From Pleurobrachia bachei (taxonomy: Eukaryota > Ctenophora > Tentaculata > Cydippida > Pleurobrachiidae), in the NCBI GenBank assembly GCA_000695325.1, contig AVPN01000109.1:65379-100643 (forward strand): a DNA stretch of 35,265 nt. The letters run 5' to 3'. Every line of letters starts with the position of its first letter. The first letter of the stretch is position 1. Positions 9,622-18,769 of the stretch are shown one piece after another. Made by a program: the position numbers and the translations under genes. The notes beneath the pieces were generated by a model that saw nothing but the letters and a program-made list of their open reading frames with translations, did no database searches and was not told the DNA's origin.

Positions 9622-10016
9622 GGTGAAGTTGAGATGAACTGATCCCACACAGGACGTGTCCTCACTGGTCCTCAGTCCTTCCCAGTTCTGAGGATCGTAA
9701 CGTGGAATGACTAGTGGACGGGACAATATTGTTTTATTCGTAGTGTTAGAGAAACACACCAGTAGTGAGAATCTCAGACTGTTTTATTATTGTTTCTGCC
9801 CAAAAGCACGGCGTTAGAAAAGTAAAGACTGGACTATTATTCAAGACAATATTATGCTCTGAAAATTTTACCTTTTTATTCCGTAACATATTATTGACAA
9901 CTTTCAATAACCATTTAGTAGTCTCTATCAATGTGTATCCTCAACACCTCTTGACCCTTGTAATTCCCCACTAATCTACTAATTATCATCTAATTACCTC
10001 ATCTAATTCCCTAGAT
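9622..10016. other. CFDP1 3'UTR and MCCC1 5' region
   Basis: AT-rich gap of 395 bp with no gene recognised. There is no clear AATAAA. It ends in a strong acceptor-like sequence (pyrimidine-rich, CTAATTCCCTAG, AG at 10013-10014) two bases before the MCCC1 ATG, so an upstream leader exon is likely. Confidence 0.5.
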
Positions 10017-12038
10017 ATGAGTCATCACAAGGTTCGCAAGCTCAGCAAGATCCTAATTGCTAACCGGGGGGAGATAGCATGCCGGGTGATGAAAACAGCA
10101 TCCCGAATGAACATCAAAACAGTGGCAGTGTTCTCCGATGCAGACCGGCACTCCCTCCACACCCAGATGGCGGATGAGGCCCATTATATCGGACCCTCCC
10201 CCGCGAGCGAGAGCTACCTTCGACAGGACAAGTTGATGGATGTCATCCAGAGAACGGGAGCCCAGGCGGTTCATCCTGGGTATGGGTTTCTGTCAGAGCA
10301 GGCCCCTTTTGCGGAGGCTCTTAGTGAGATTGGGGTGGAGTTCATAGGACCGCCTGCCAGCGCTATAGCTGATATGGGGAGCAAGAGCGCGAGTAAGAAG
10401 ATTATGATAGATGCGGGTGTGAGTTGTATTCCGGGTTACCATGGTGACAGCCAGGAAGAAAGTTTGCTGAAGGAGCGGGCTGATTCTATTGGTTATCCGG
10501 TGATTATCAAGGCGGTGTCAGGGGGTGGAGGTAAGGGTATGAGAATGGTATTCAAAGAGAGTGATTTTATACCCGCACTCCGATCTGCTCAGGAGGAATC
10601 TATCAAGGCTTTCAACGATGACCGAGTGATCCTTGAAAAGTTCTTCGATTCCTCGATGAAACCCCGGCATGTTGAGGTTCAGGTGATGGCTGATAGTCAT
10701 GGCAACGCGTTGTACTTCTCCAACCGGGACTGTTCCGTCCAGAGACGCTACCAGAAGATTATAGAGGAGGCCCCGGCTCCTGGTCTCACCGAGGAAGAGC
10801 ATCGCCGGATCGGAGAGATGGCTGTCAGAGCTGCTAAGGCTGTTGGGTATCGAAGTGCGGGCACGGTCGAGTTTATCATGGACACGATTACCAGGGAGTT
10901 TTATTTCATGGAGATGAACACCCGACTCCAGGTGGAACACCCCATATCCGAGCTAGTGACGGGGGTAGATTTGGTGGAGTTACAGTTGAGGGTTGCACAG
11001 GGGGAGGCTCTACCGTTACGACAGGAGGATGTCAAGGTGAACGGACATGCTTTCGAGGCCCGGGTATACGCGGAGGATCCTAAAAACAACTTCATGCCTG
11101 GTTCCGGTGATATCAGATATCTCTCCACACCCCCTGAGACGGACAGTGTGAGGATTGATACAAGCATTAGGCAGGGTGATGCCGTGTCGGTGTTCTATGA
11201 TCCGATGATTGCCAAGCTGGTCGTCTGGGCCCCAGACCGACTCTCATCCCTGGGCCTTCTCCACTCGAAACTCCAGGATTACCACGTGGTGGGGCTCACT
11301 ACCAACATAACCTTCCTAAAAGATCTGGCATCCCACCCGGAATTCCAGGAGGCTAATGTTCACATTGATTTTATCGCAGAACACGGTGAGACACTCTTCC
11401 CTGAGCCAACTGGTCTCTCTGAGCAGCAACTCGCCCTAACCGGTCTATCCTATCTGCTACACAAGACACCCACACCAACATCTAACTCCCCCTGGTCATC
11501 CTCCCTCTTCTCTCGGCTTAATATTCACCATGTCGAGCAGTTCTCCCTAACTAGGGAGGATGGGGAGAGTATATCCTACAAGATCAGGTGTGCTCACCCC
11601 TCCTATTTTGTATCTGTTGACGGGGGTGATGAAGTGGAGCTCTCAGCGACTGTCTCAGAGGATGAGCCCGGCGTGATAACTGCAGCAGGATACGCGGCCG
11701 ATAGGAAGATCGAGTGTAAAATTGTCAAGAACGCAGGATCTCTTCACGTGTTTTGTGAAGGAGCAGAGGTGGTCCTTGGGGAGCCAGTTCCCAAGTATCT
11801 CGCCGCGGCTGAAGGGGAGGAGGAGGAGTCAGGGGTGGCTGGAGTTGAGGGGTTGGTGCAGAAGATTCTTAGCAAGGTTGGAGATACGGTCAAGGCTGGT
11901 GATGTGATCCTCCAAGTCAATGTGATGAAGATGTTGTTCGATATTCCCGCTCACCGGGATGGTGTTGTTAGTGCTATATGTTTTGCGGAGGGTGATAGGG
12001 TCAGCAAGGGGGAGCTGCTGTACGAGTTTGAGGAATGA
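10017..12038 (+). CDS. MCCC1: Methylcrotonoyl-CoA carboxylase alpha (biotin-containing) subunit
   Basis: The mitochondrial enzyme of leucine breakdown that carboxylates 3-methylcrotonyl-CoA; this subunit carries biotin carboxylase and the biotin carrier domain. 673 residues in one uninterrupted exon. Biotin carboxylase N-domain: ILIANRGEIACRVMKTA (12-28) and HPGYGFLSE. ATP-grasp: KAVSGGGGKGMRM with the Gly-rich loop at 169-175, and EMNTRLQVEHPISELVTG from 299. C-domain: GHAFEARVYAEDP, DPMIAKLVVWA. The carrier domain has the biotin-accepting Lys at about 638 in NVMKML. MCCC1-specific segments such as GHPEF-like SHPEFQEANVH separate it from PCCA and pyruvate carboxylase. The protein starts only about 10 residues before the biotin carboxylase fold, so no mitochondrial presequence is present. 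With CCCTAG 2 nt before the ATG, an upstream exon probably supplies the targeting peptide. The usual AMKM is VMKM here. Confidence 0.96.
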   Translation: MSHHKVRKLSKILIANRGEIACRVMKTASRMNIKTVAVFSDADRHSLHTQMADEAHYIGPSPASESYLRQDKLMDVIQRTGAQAVHPGYGFLSEQAPFAEALSEIGVEFIGPPASAIADMGSKSASKKIMIDAGVSCIPGYHGDSQEESLLKERADSIGYPVIIKAVSGGGGKGMRMVFKESDFIPALRSAQEESIKAFNDDRVILEKFFDSSMKPRHVEVQVMADSHGNALYFSNRDCSVQRRYQKIIEEAPAPGLTEEEHRRIGEMAVRAAKAVGYRSAGTVEFIMDTITREFYFMEMNTRLQVEHPISELVTGVDLVELQLRVAQGEALPLRQEDVKVNGHAFEARVYAEDPKNNFMPGSGDIRYLSTPPETDSVRIDTSIRQGDAVSVFYDPMIAKLVVWAPDRLSSLGLLHSKLQDYHVVGLTTNITFLKDLASHPEFQEANVHIDFIAEHGETLFPEPTGLSEQQLALTGLSYLLHKTPTPTSNSPWSSSLFSRLNIHHVEQFSLTREDGESISYKIRCAHPSYFVSVDGGDEVELSATVSEDEPGVITAAGYAADRKIECKIVKNAGSLHVFCEGAEVVLGEPVPKYLAAAEGEEEESGVAGVEGLVQKILSKVGDTVKAGDVILQVNVMKMLFDIPAHRDGVVSAICFAEGDRVSKGELLYEFEE

Positions 12039-12285
12039 GATATAACTGGGAATTTGTGAACTCCTAAAACTCTTAGTGTGATGATAATGTGTGTTCTTTT
12101 TGTTGCCTTTTTTATGCATTTTTATGTTATTCGCTATGTCTTTTTTGCAAAAAGGAATACAGGTAAAAGTGTAGTTTACTGGTAATAATTTATTACGTGG
12201 TGACAAGAGAGTTTTAATTTCGCATCATAATTTACAATCTGATCCCACAACATCTCTAGCGTGATGATCTGAGGGGTGTATCTGA
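12039..12285. other. MCCC1 to MRPS7-like gap; start of duplicated unit
   Basis: AT-rich spacer of 247 bp. From about 12124 it matches the sequence upstream of the second MRPS7-like copy (about 13738), beginning at TGTTATTCGCTATGTC. This marks the left edge of the tandem duplication, spacing 1624 bp between the two start codons. Confidence 0.6.
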
Positions 12286-13417
12286 ATGTTCCATCACATC
12301 TCAGTAGTAACGTGTGTTGGGTGTCGGACCCTCCACACATCCCCTACACTAGAGAGAGTTGGAGGAAAAAGGGTACAAGCTGCGTAAGTGTTATATCATC
12401 TCCTGCACTAGTTAGTTTTATGAAGGAGCACGGTCCCCATGGTAACGAACAACTCTCCCCCACAGTATCCGAGGGTTCTGGTACACAGGAAAGACAAAGA
12501 AAGGTGGAAAGTGTCCACCTGTAACTGATGTCGTTGATGGACGGATGATTTGGGATAAAAAGTTGAGGTATTCGTATGGAGGAAAGGAGAAGTATGAATA
12601 TGATAAATGGGACCAAGTCAATCCACACTTTGGTAATTATTACACAGTCTTCCAGTTGGTAATTATGGAATTACCGCTGCGAGTTAATAAAGTTCACGGA
12701 TATGCAATAAAAGAGGTGACTTCGTAACCAAATCTTCCATGAAGTTTTACAGTTTGTTGGAAAGATCAAAACAACAACAACTTTGTTTAGGTCAGTGTGA
12801 TACCAGTTCGACCCTGTCCCCTGGCCAGTTACAAATATACCAGAAGTATGTAAAAGGAACTGAAACACCCGCAGTATCCCTTCATGTCAAGAAACCATCT
12901 ACCATAGTAGACCAGTATCATAAGAGGATAGCGATAACAAATGAGCATTTTGGTAGCAACGAAAGTAATCACCCGGTGCGACGGTGGTGGCCCAACTCTG
13001 GGAGTTTTTTCAGCGCTCACGAGTTTAGGCTTATGGGTAAGTAGACACGGGAGGGTAATGTCCAACCAATCAGAACTCGTTATTTAGGTCACGTGACTGG
13101 TTATCAGCCAATCAGGGACCAGTATTTCCTGATTCCTGGTAGACGGGAGGGTACCGGAGAGAGTGATGTTTTACCAAGGGCGGTGTGAATGAGTATTTGG
13201 TAGAGGGTCGTACGACGTACTTTCATTTTAGTCTATAATTTCAGAAAAGATGGTTCTAACCCCTAAAACAACAAAACAAGAGACCTTTGACACCCTGGCT
13301 GAGGCCTACTTTCTTATCAAGCTGAGTCAGAAAGCAGCTGAAATGAGGGGAGAGAAGAATGAGAATGGGAAACTGCCTGACATGAGGACCAAATCTATAC
13401 TTTTCACGGCGATTAAG
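12286..13417 (+). pseudogene. MRPS7-like exons 1-4, first copy (3' exons missing)
   Basis: Exons 12286-12383, 12466-12632, 12791-13036 and 13245-13417 are intact, with good splice sites and consistent phases, and encode the same 228-residue N-terminal part as the second copy. The two last exons that complete the protein are not repeated after this copy. Instead a LINE fragment and the second copy follow. The copy could be spliced onto the shared downstream exons, be a partial duplicate, or be a stitched second haplotype. Against copy 2, exons 1-3 differ by about 5-8% with a handful of amino-acid changes, while exon 4 is identical apart from its edge codons. Confidence 0.65.
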
Positions 13418-13525
13418 GTAAAATGGGGATTAGGGAATCTGAGATGGCAAGGGTTAGGCGGGAATGGGTGTAATTAATGCATTTATGTGGGGCTAGTGGG
13501 AAATATATCCATGGTGTGCTGTTAG

Positions 13526-13733
13526 TTCATAGTTGATGGTAATCATGAAAAGGTTGTTAGGAGACTATCAGTATTTCTGCCTACTGTTTGGAATGAGCTA
13601 CCCCTGGAGCTTAGGTCAATCCCCAACGTGGAAACCTTCAAAGCTCGTCTGAAAACACATCTCTTTGTTGGTGCATTCGGAGTAGGTGATGGGGGCAGGG
13701 AAACACCGCATTATGAATACATAATGCAATAAT
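13526..13733 (+). mobile_element. Non-LTR retrotransposon remnant (C-terminal end of a reverse-transcriptase ORF)
   Basis: About 69 codons open from 13526 and ending in TAA (13731-13733) read ...SVFLPTVWNELPLELRS, then NVETFKARLKTHLF. This is the familiar tail of LINE ORF2-type polymerases (xxLWNsLPxxLR...FKxxLKxxLF). Only this tail is present; no polymerase catalytic motifs are in the window. It sits exactly between the two MRPS7-like copies, and its presumed 3'UTR merges with the sequence shared by both duplication edges. Confidence 0.75.
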
Positions 13734-13909
13734 TCTTGTTATGTTATTCGCTATGTCTTTTTTGCAAAAAGGAAAACAGGTAAAAATGTAGTTTACTGGT
13801 AATAATTTATTACGTGGATACAAGAGAGTTTTAATTTCACAGATCAACATAATTATTATTATTAGAATCTGATCCCATATAGTGTCATGATCTGAAGGGT
13901 GTGTCTTCT

Positions 13910-16900
13910 ATGTTCCATCACATCTCAGTAGTGACGTGTGTTGGGTGTCGGACCCTCCACACATCCCCTACACTAGAGAGAGTCGGAGGAAAGAGGGTAC
14001 AAGCTGCGTAAGTGTTATATCATCTCTCAATAGTTAGTTTTCTGAAGGAGCACGGTCCCCATGGTAACGTACAACTCTCCCCCTCAGTATCCGAGGGTTC
14101 TGGTACACGGGAAAGACGAAGAAAGGTGGGAAATGTCCACCTGTAACCGATGTGGTTGATGGACGGATGATTTGGGATAAAAAGTTGAGGTATTCGTATG
14201 AAGGGAAGGAGAAGTATGAATATGATAAATGGGACCAAGTTAATCCACACTTTGGTAAGCATTACACAGTCTTCCAGTTGGTAATGAAATAACTCCTCCG
14301 CGTTAATTTCTCACGGATATGCAATAAAAGGGGCGACTTCGTAACCAAGTCTTCCATGAAGTTTTACAATTTTTTAGTTCAACCCAACAACTCACACTTT
14401 GTTCAGGTCAGTGTGATACCAGTTCGACCCTGTCCCCTGGCCAGCAACACATATACCAGAAGTATGTAAAAGGAACTGAAACACCCGCAATATCTCTTCA
14501 TGTCAAGAAACCATCTACCTTAGTAGACCAGTATCATAAGAGGATAGCGATAACAAATGAGCATTTTGGTAGCAACGAAAGTAATCATCCGGTGCGGAGA
14601 TGGTGGCCCTACTCTGGCAGTTTCTTCAGCGCTCACGAGTTCAGGCTTATGGGTAAATAGACGGGAGGGTAACCGGGTAATGTTCTACCAATCAGAACTC
14701 GTTATTTAGGTCACTTGACTGGTTATCAGCCAATCAGGGACCATTATTTCCTGGTAGACGGGAGGGTACCGGAGAGAGTCATGTTCTACCAAAGGCGGTG
14801 TCAATGAGTATTTGGTAGAGGGTCGTACTTTCATTGTGATCTATTTAATTTCAGAGAAGATGGTTCTAACCCCTAAAACAACAAAACAAGAGACCTTTGA
14901 CACCCTGGCTGAGGCCTACTTTCTTATCAAGCTGAGTCAGAAAGCAGCTGAAATGAGGGGAGAGAAGAATGAGAATGGGAAACTGCCTGACATGAGGACC
15001 AAATCTATACTTTTCACGGCGATCAAGGTAAAATGGGGAACGGTGAGTTTTTTAGGGGATCTGAGATGTGAAGGGTTAGGCGGGAATGGTTTTAAGTAAT
15101 GTGTTTATGTGAGGCTAGTGGGAAATATATCGACTATTAGATATATCTGAGGTAAGGGAATCATTATGAACCTCCAAAATTTAATTCCCTGCCTTCTGCT
15201 CCCCCCACTACTACCACTTATTTCTCACTGAGCCTTACTCTCATACATCTCGATTCTCGCTCACTCTATATGTTTACCTATTCCAGTGATGACCATCTCG
15301 AACACTATCAGTCTCAATCCGCTCTCCTTCACCAGATAAATCTCATCCCCCACGACACCCCCACAACTAAAATCATAGATCTGCTTCTCCTGTGTTAGGT
15401 CAGGGTTGAGTTTCATCACCCCGCACTCTCCAACCTCATTCCCATTTCTCCGCACCGTTACACGAGTATTGTTCTCTTTCGGCAGACAGGTGAATGTGAA
15501 AACCTTCTCAGTCTCCACACAATCTGCAGTGTCACTAAACCAATCGGTATAGAACCGGTGGTAAAGTCGAATGTTGGTAATGGAACTCAGGCCGGGTAGT
15601 TTGGCACTGAACCAGTTTGTCACGTCTTCATTTGTTGCAGTGACTGATGATGTGAAGAGATCGAGATCAAAAGCGTGTTCCGGATTAGGGTTTACTTTGT
15701 TGGTGTCTGGAGTTGTAGTTACGGTTGTAGGGGTCAGATATCCAGGGGTCTTCTCGATAGCTGGAAATAGTAGTAAACAATATAGTGGGTTATTGGAAAT
15801 AATAGAATCACAGAACCCTCGACGAGAAAGTCTGAACAATATATGTGCAACAGATATCACCTAGAGGCTTGGTAATAGTCATAGCAGAGGTCTTATAAAA
15901 TGCAATAATAAATGCTACTTACTTTTGAAGACGCATTGAGAAGCGACTATCAGCCCCAGGAAGATCACTAAGATCCTCATTTAGTATCAAACCATTGAAC
16001 TGTTACTATACAATAATAGATTAGAGGAGTGAGGGAAATATCATGTGGTGACAAAAGTGGCTGATTATATGTGAGACGAATGCCGCTAAAAAAACAAACA
16101 AAGCTCGGCCGACAAAATGAACATGTGAGAAAGAAAACAAAGACATGTTATAATAAAGACTTGTTGCTCACGTAGACCCTGACATCAGTGAGAATATATG
16201 AAAATAGACGCACGGTGTCTTATGTGGGAAGTAATAGAAAGTGAAATAAAGCTCTACCGTCTAAGGCACAATTATATTATGTTAGAACCCGGAAAATATA
16301 CTGTGCTTCGAACAGACTAATTTCAAAGATAAGAACTTATAAGCAGGCAGTCGGCAGTCGCCACACGTGCCATTTAAAGCAGGTAGTAACGTTAGTAGTA
16401 GTGATATAATACCATTAGGCACATGTGCCTAGCGACTGATAATTATTAATGAAATATTTAAACCAGTTACAGATATCTCTCTCCCTCAGAACACCTCGCC
16501 TGGGGTAAAGATAGACTTCGTGGAGTCCGGACTTGGTACCTTCCACCCCTGTCCCGTACCTTTAACCACAGCTGGCAGCACCGCCATCGCCACACGCAGA
16601 CTAAAGATACTTTCAAAGAAGAGGAAACGAAAGACTGCCGTGGTTGCTGACTTGTTGGCCGAGAACATTCTCGATGCCTACTATCAGCGTGGACCAATCT
16701 ATGAATTGATGAAGGAGGATACTGAACTCGGAATAAAACATAAGTATGTAGTTACCTTAAATAGTATAATATTCGGACCTCGAATTAACGGGCAAAACGC
16801 TTTCCCCGAGTATCCCAGTAAATCGGGGTCCGACTGTTTTTTAGCCTCACTCAATGTCATATTATAAGTCCCGGCTGTTTTTCTAACCACCCATCTCTCC

Positions 16901-17292
16901 TCCCCAGCTATGTTTCCAACCACCCATTTCCCCACCCCAACAGTATTTCTAACCACCCATTTCCCCCACCCCAACTGTGTTTCTAACCACCCATTTCCCC
17001 CACCCCAACTGTGTTTCTAACCTCCCATCCCCACCTCCAGGGATGTCTATTCTAACCACCCTTTACCCCACCCTGCTGTATTTCTAACCACCCATCCCCC
17101 TCCAGGGATGTCTATTCAAGGTTTAACAAGGTTAGCACTAACACAGCAGAGAGGTACATGGGGTGGAAGACTGAGAGAACTCACCTGAAATACCAGTCGA
17201 CCATGTTGCCTCTAACTAACGAGGAGTATGGAAAATCACCGGGACAACCAGACTGGAATGATAGGGACCAACTTGATGTGGAGGACTTGTAG
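13910..17292 (+). CDS. MRPS7: Mitochondrial ribosomal protein S7 (uS7m)-like
   Basis: Six exons: 13910-14007, 14088-14254, 14407-14652, 14855-15027, 16490-16743 and 17106-17292; total 374 residues, all phases consistent. uS7m binds the 3' major domain of small-subunit rRNA in mitochondrial ribosomes. Across the exon 4/5 junction the protein reads ILFTAIKNTSPGVKIDF, then GTFHPCPVPL, matching the uS7 pattern F..A(I/L)xNxxPxVxx...VPxPL. LLAENILDAYYQRGPIYELM matches LxxxLLxAxxxxGxxxxxxxxxHxMAEAN. The N-terminus (MFHHISVVTCVGCRTLHTSP) looks like a mitochondrial presequence. It is much longer than human MRPS7 (242 aa) because of about 180 residues before the core plus a C-terminal extension. The name rests on motif order, so alternatives among mitoribosomal or matrix proteins remain possible. 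Intron 4 (15028-16489) holds a secreted-protein gene on the other strand. Confidence 0.55.
15261..15980 (-). CDS. Secreted F5/8-type (fucolectin-like) protein, nested in an intron
   Basis: Two exons: 15923-15980 (signal peptide MRILVIFLGLIVASQCVFK) and 15261-15760, joined by a GTAAGT...TTTCCAG intron; about 186 residues. After a Thr-rich spacer (about 22-40) a single beta-sandwich-like domain follows: LDLFTSSVTATN, NIRLYHRFYTDW, TRVTVRRNGNEVGECG, then FSCGGVVGDEIYLVKESGLRLIVFEMVITG. The order WF..L....I..IR.YHR..C...V.V...G...CG....C.G..GDxIxLV...L.L.E..I.G is that of F5/8C discoidin/fucolectin domains, which bind sugars or phospholipids outside the cell. The stop is at 15261. It lies wholly inside intron 4 of the MRPS7-like gene on the opposite strand. 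The domain name is an inference from pattern, not from strong identity. Confidence 0.6.
15981..16489. other. Intron 4 remainder / upstream of the nested gene
   Basis: AT-rich sequence with no ORF of note. It is the likely promoter region of the minus-strand nested gene; I see no clear TATA box. It ends in the acceptor CTCTCTCCCTCAG for MRPS7-like exon 5. Confidence 0.5.
16870..17104 (+). repeat. Intronic minisatellite, about 34-bp unit, about 7 copies
   Basis: Repeats of a TTTCTAACCACCCATTTCCC-type unit fill most of the last MRPS7-like intron. The unit ending at 17040 is followed by GGATGTCTATTC, a copy of the true exon 6 start at 17106. There are therefore two near-identical acceptors (CCTCCAG at 17034-17040 and 17099-17105); only the second keeps the frame. 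Confidence 0.85.
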
Positions 17293-17603
17293 TTGTAGGG
17301 ACCAAGTTGATGTTAAGGACTTGTAGTTGTAGGGACCAAATTGCACTGAGACTTATAATGGGATGGTTATTGGTGGATGTGAACTTCCCTCACATTGTGA
17401 GGTCGGGAGGGAGGTTTTTATACGTAACTTATTGTTGAACTGAGTTTGAAACCATTGTCTACCTACCCAATGCAACCCCCAACCTCCTAATCCTATACTC
17501 TCCTTGTCTACATACTTCCCCTTCCTAATCCTACTCTTTTCTAGCAGCATGAAATCACCAGCTCTTCCTACGTGATGTACTACTCACAGCAGCACCAATA
17601 AAT
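17293..17603. other. MRPS7-like to carrier gap
   Basis: Spacer of 311 bp containing a short duplication of GGACCAA.TTGATG..GGACTTGTAG right after the stop (about 17266-17339). The last 56 bp (from 17548) recur before the second carrier copy. They include a short upstream ORF (MKSPALPT, ATG at 17549) and an acceptor-like CTACTCACAG before the carrier ATG. Confidence 0.5.
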
Positions 17604-18638
17604 ATGGAGGGGCTAAAATCTAAACTAACAGAGACCCTCGCACCTCTGGAACCTGCCACAAAATACCTTGACAAGAAGATAGTCGTGCTGAGATCATGGG
17701 GTCTCCAGCGGGATCTGTTTTGTGTGGGTTATGGAGCAGCTACCACCTCCCTTCTAACATACCCCCTTGATCTTGTTAAAGTTCGCATGCAACTGCAGGG
17801 GGAACTCCGACCACCAGGCACCTACCCCGTTAAGTACTCCTCCGTGCCACAATCCATCATGGCCATAGCCAGGTCCCCGGCTGGGGTGAAGGGTCTATAC
17901 AGAGGTATAGGTCAGGGCATGTTTTCCCAAGGACTATCCAACGCGGCACGTGTCTGTGTGTTTGACATGTGTGAGCGGTCAGGGCTAACCAGCGATATGG
18001 ATGATCAACCTGAAGTATCCAGGTTTCTAACGGCTTCAGTTCTCAGTGGAGTGGTGGGATCGACACTCTTCAGTCCTCTCTATCTTGCCAAAATCCAGAC
18101 CCAGACCCAGGCAAGTCCAGATCTGGCGGTCGGGTGGCAGCACAGCCACCCAAAACCACGGTGGGCTCTTTGGCATGCCTTTAGAGGACACAAAGGGTAC
18201 TTAATGAGTGGGTGGCAGGGAGGTACCAGTGCCGCATTGAAGATAACTGGAACTACCGTGGTCCACCTGTTCACCTACACAACTCTCCAACACGCGCTGT
18301 ATTCTAAACTCGGTCTAACGGACTCACTAACTAATTCCTGTGTTGCAGCTACTCTCAGTGCGATCCCTGTTGTACTCCTCACCAACCCTCTCGATCTGAT
18401 ATGTACGAGGATGTACAACCAAAAACTGGGTGCCTACTACACGGGCATTAGACATTGTGCGGAGTTGACCCTGGCAAGGGAGGGCTGGAGAGCCTTCTGG
18501 AAGGGGTGTACGGCTAATTACCTTCGGACTGCACCTCAGATGGTCATAACTCTGGTGTTGTGGGAGAAAATGAGGCGAAGTGGGTTTGAGCATCTAATGT
18601 TGGAGGAACAGGAGGTTATAAATAGAACTTGGGATTGA
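17604..18638 (+). CDS. SLC25A35: Mitochondrial carrier, SLC25A34/A35 (oxaloacetate-carrier-like) type, copy 1
   Basis: A 344-residue inner-membrane solute carrier in one exon with three repeats of about 100 residues. Carrier signatures: YPLDLVKVRM (P54, D56, K59), SPLYLAKIQ (about 157-165) and NPLDLICTRM (about 265-274). VRMQLQGELRPPGTYPVKY after the first signature and TRMYNQ after the third are characteristic of the SLC25A34/A35/yeast OAC1 branch. It has about 37 extra N-terminal residues compared with human SLC25A35. In this copy residue 312 is Gln (RTAPQMVI), where copy 2 and human SLC25A35 have His. The transported substrate is not established from sequence; dicarboxylates or oxaloacetate are inferred from the family. 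Confidence 0.88.
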   Translation: MEGLKSKLTETLAPLEPATKYLDKKIVVLRSWGLQRDLFCVGYGAATTSLLTYPLDLVKVRMQLQGELRPPGTYPVKYSSVPQSIMAIARSPAGVKGLYRGIGQGMFSQGLSNAARVCVFDMCERSGLTSDMDDQPEVSRFLTASVLSGVVGSTLFSPLYLAKIQTQTQASPDLAVGWQHSHPKPRWALWHAFRGHKGYLMSGWQGGTSAALKITGTTVVHLFTYTTLQHALYSKLGLTDSLTNSCVAATLSAIPVVLLTNPLDLICTRMYNQKLGAYYTGIRHCAELTLAREGWRAFWKGCTANYLRTAPQMVITLVLWEKMRRSGFEHLMLEEQEVINRTWD

Positions 18639-18769
18639 GTTAGAACTTGTGTGGAGGGCAAGATGTGTTGTTGTGTGACTGAGTTTAATTTATTACCCCT
18701 TTTTACGGTCCATCATGAAATCACCAGCTCTTCCTACGTGATGTACTACTCACAGCAGCACCAATAAAT

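Noticed and set aside
12739-13044. Separate small gene starting MKFYSLLERSKQQQ
   Set aside because: Its conserved part is exon 3 of the MRPS7-like gene; the N-terminal residues are the preceding intron.
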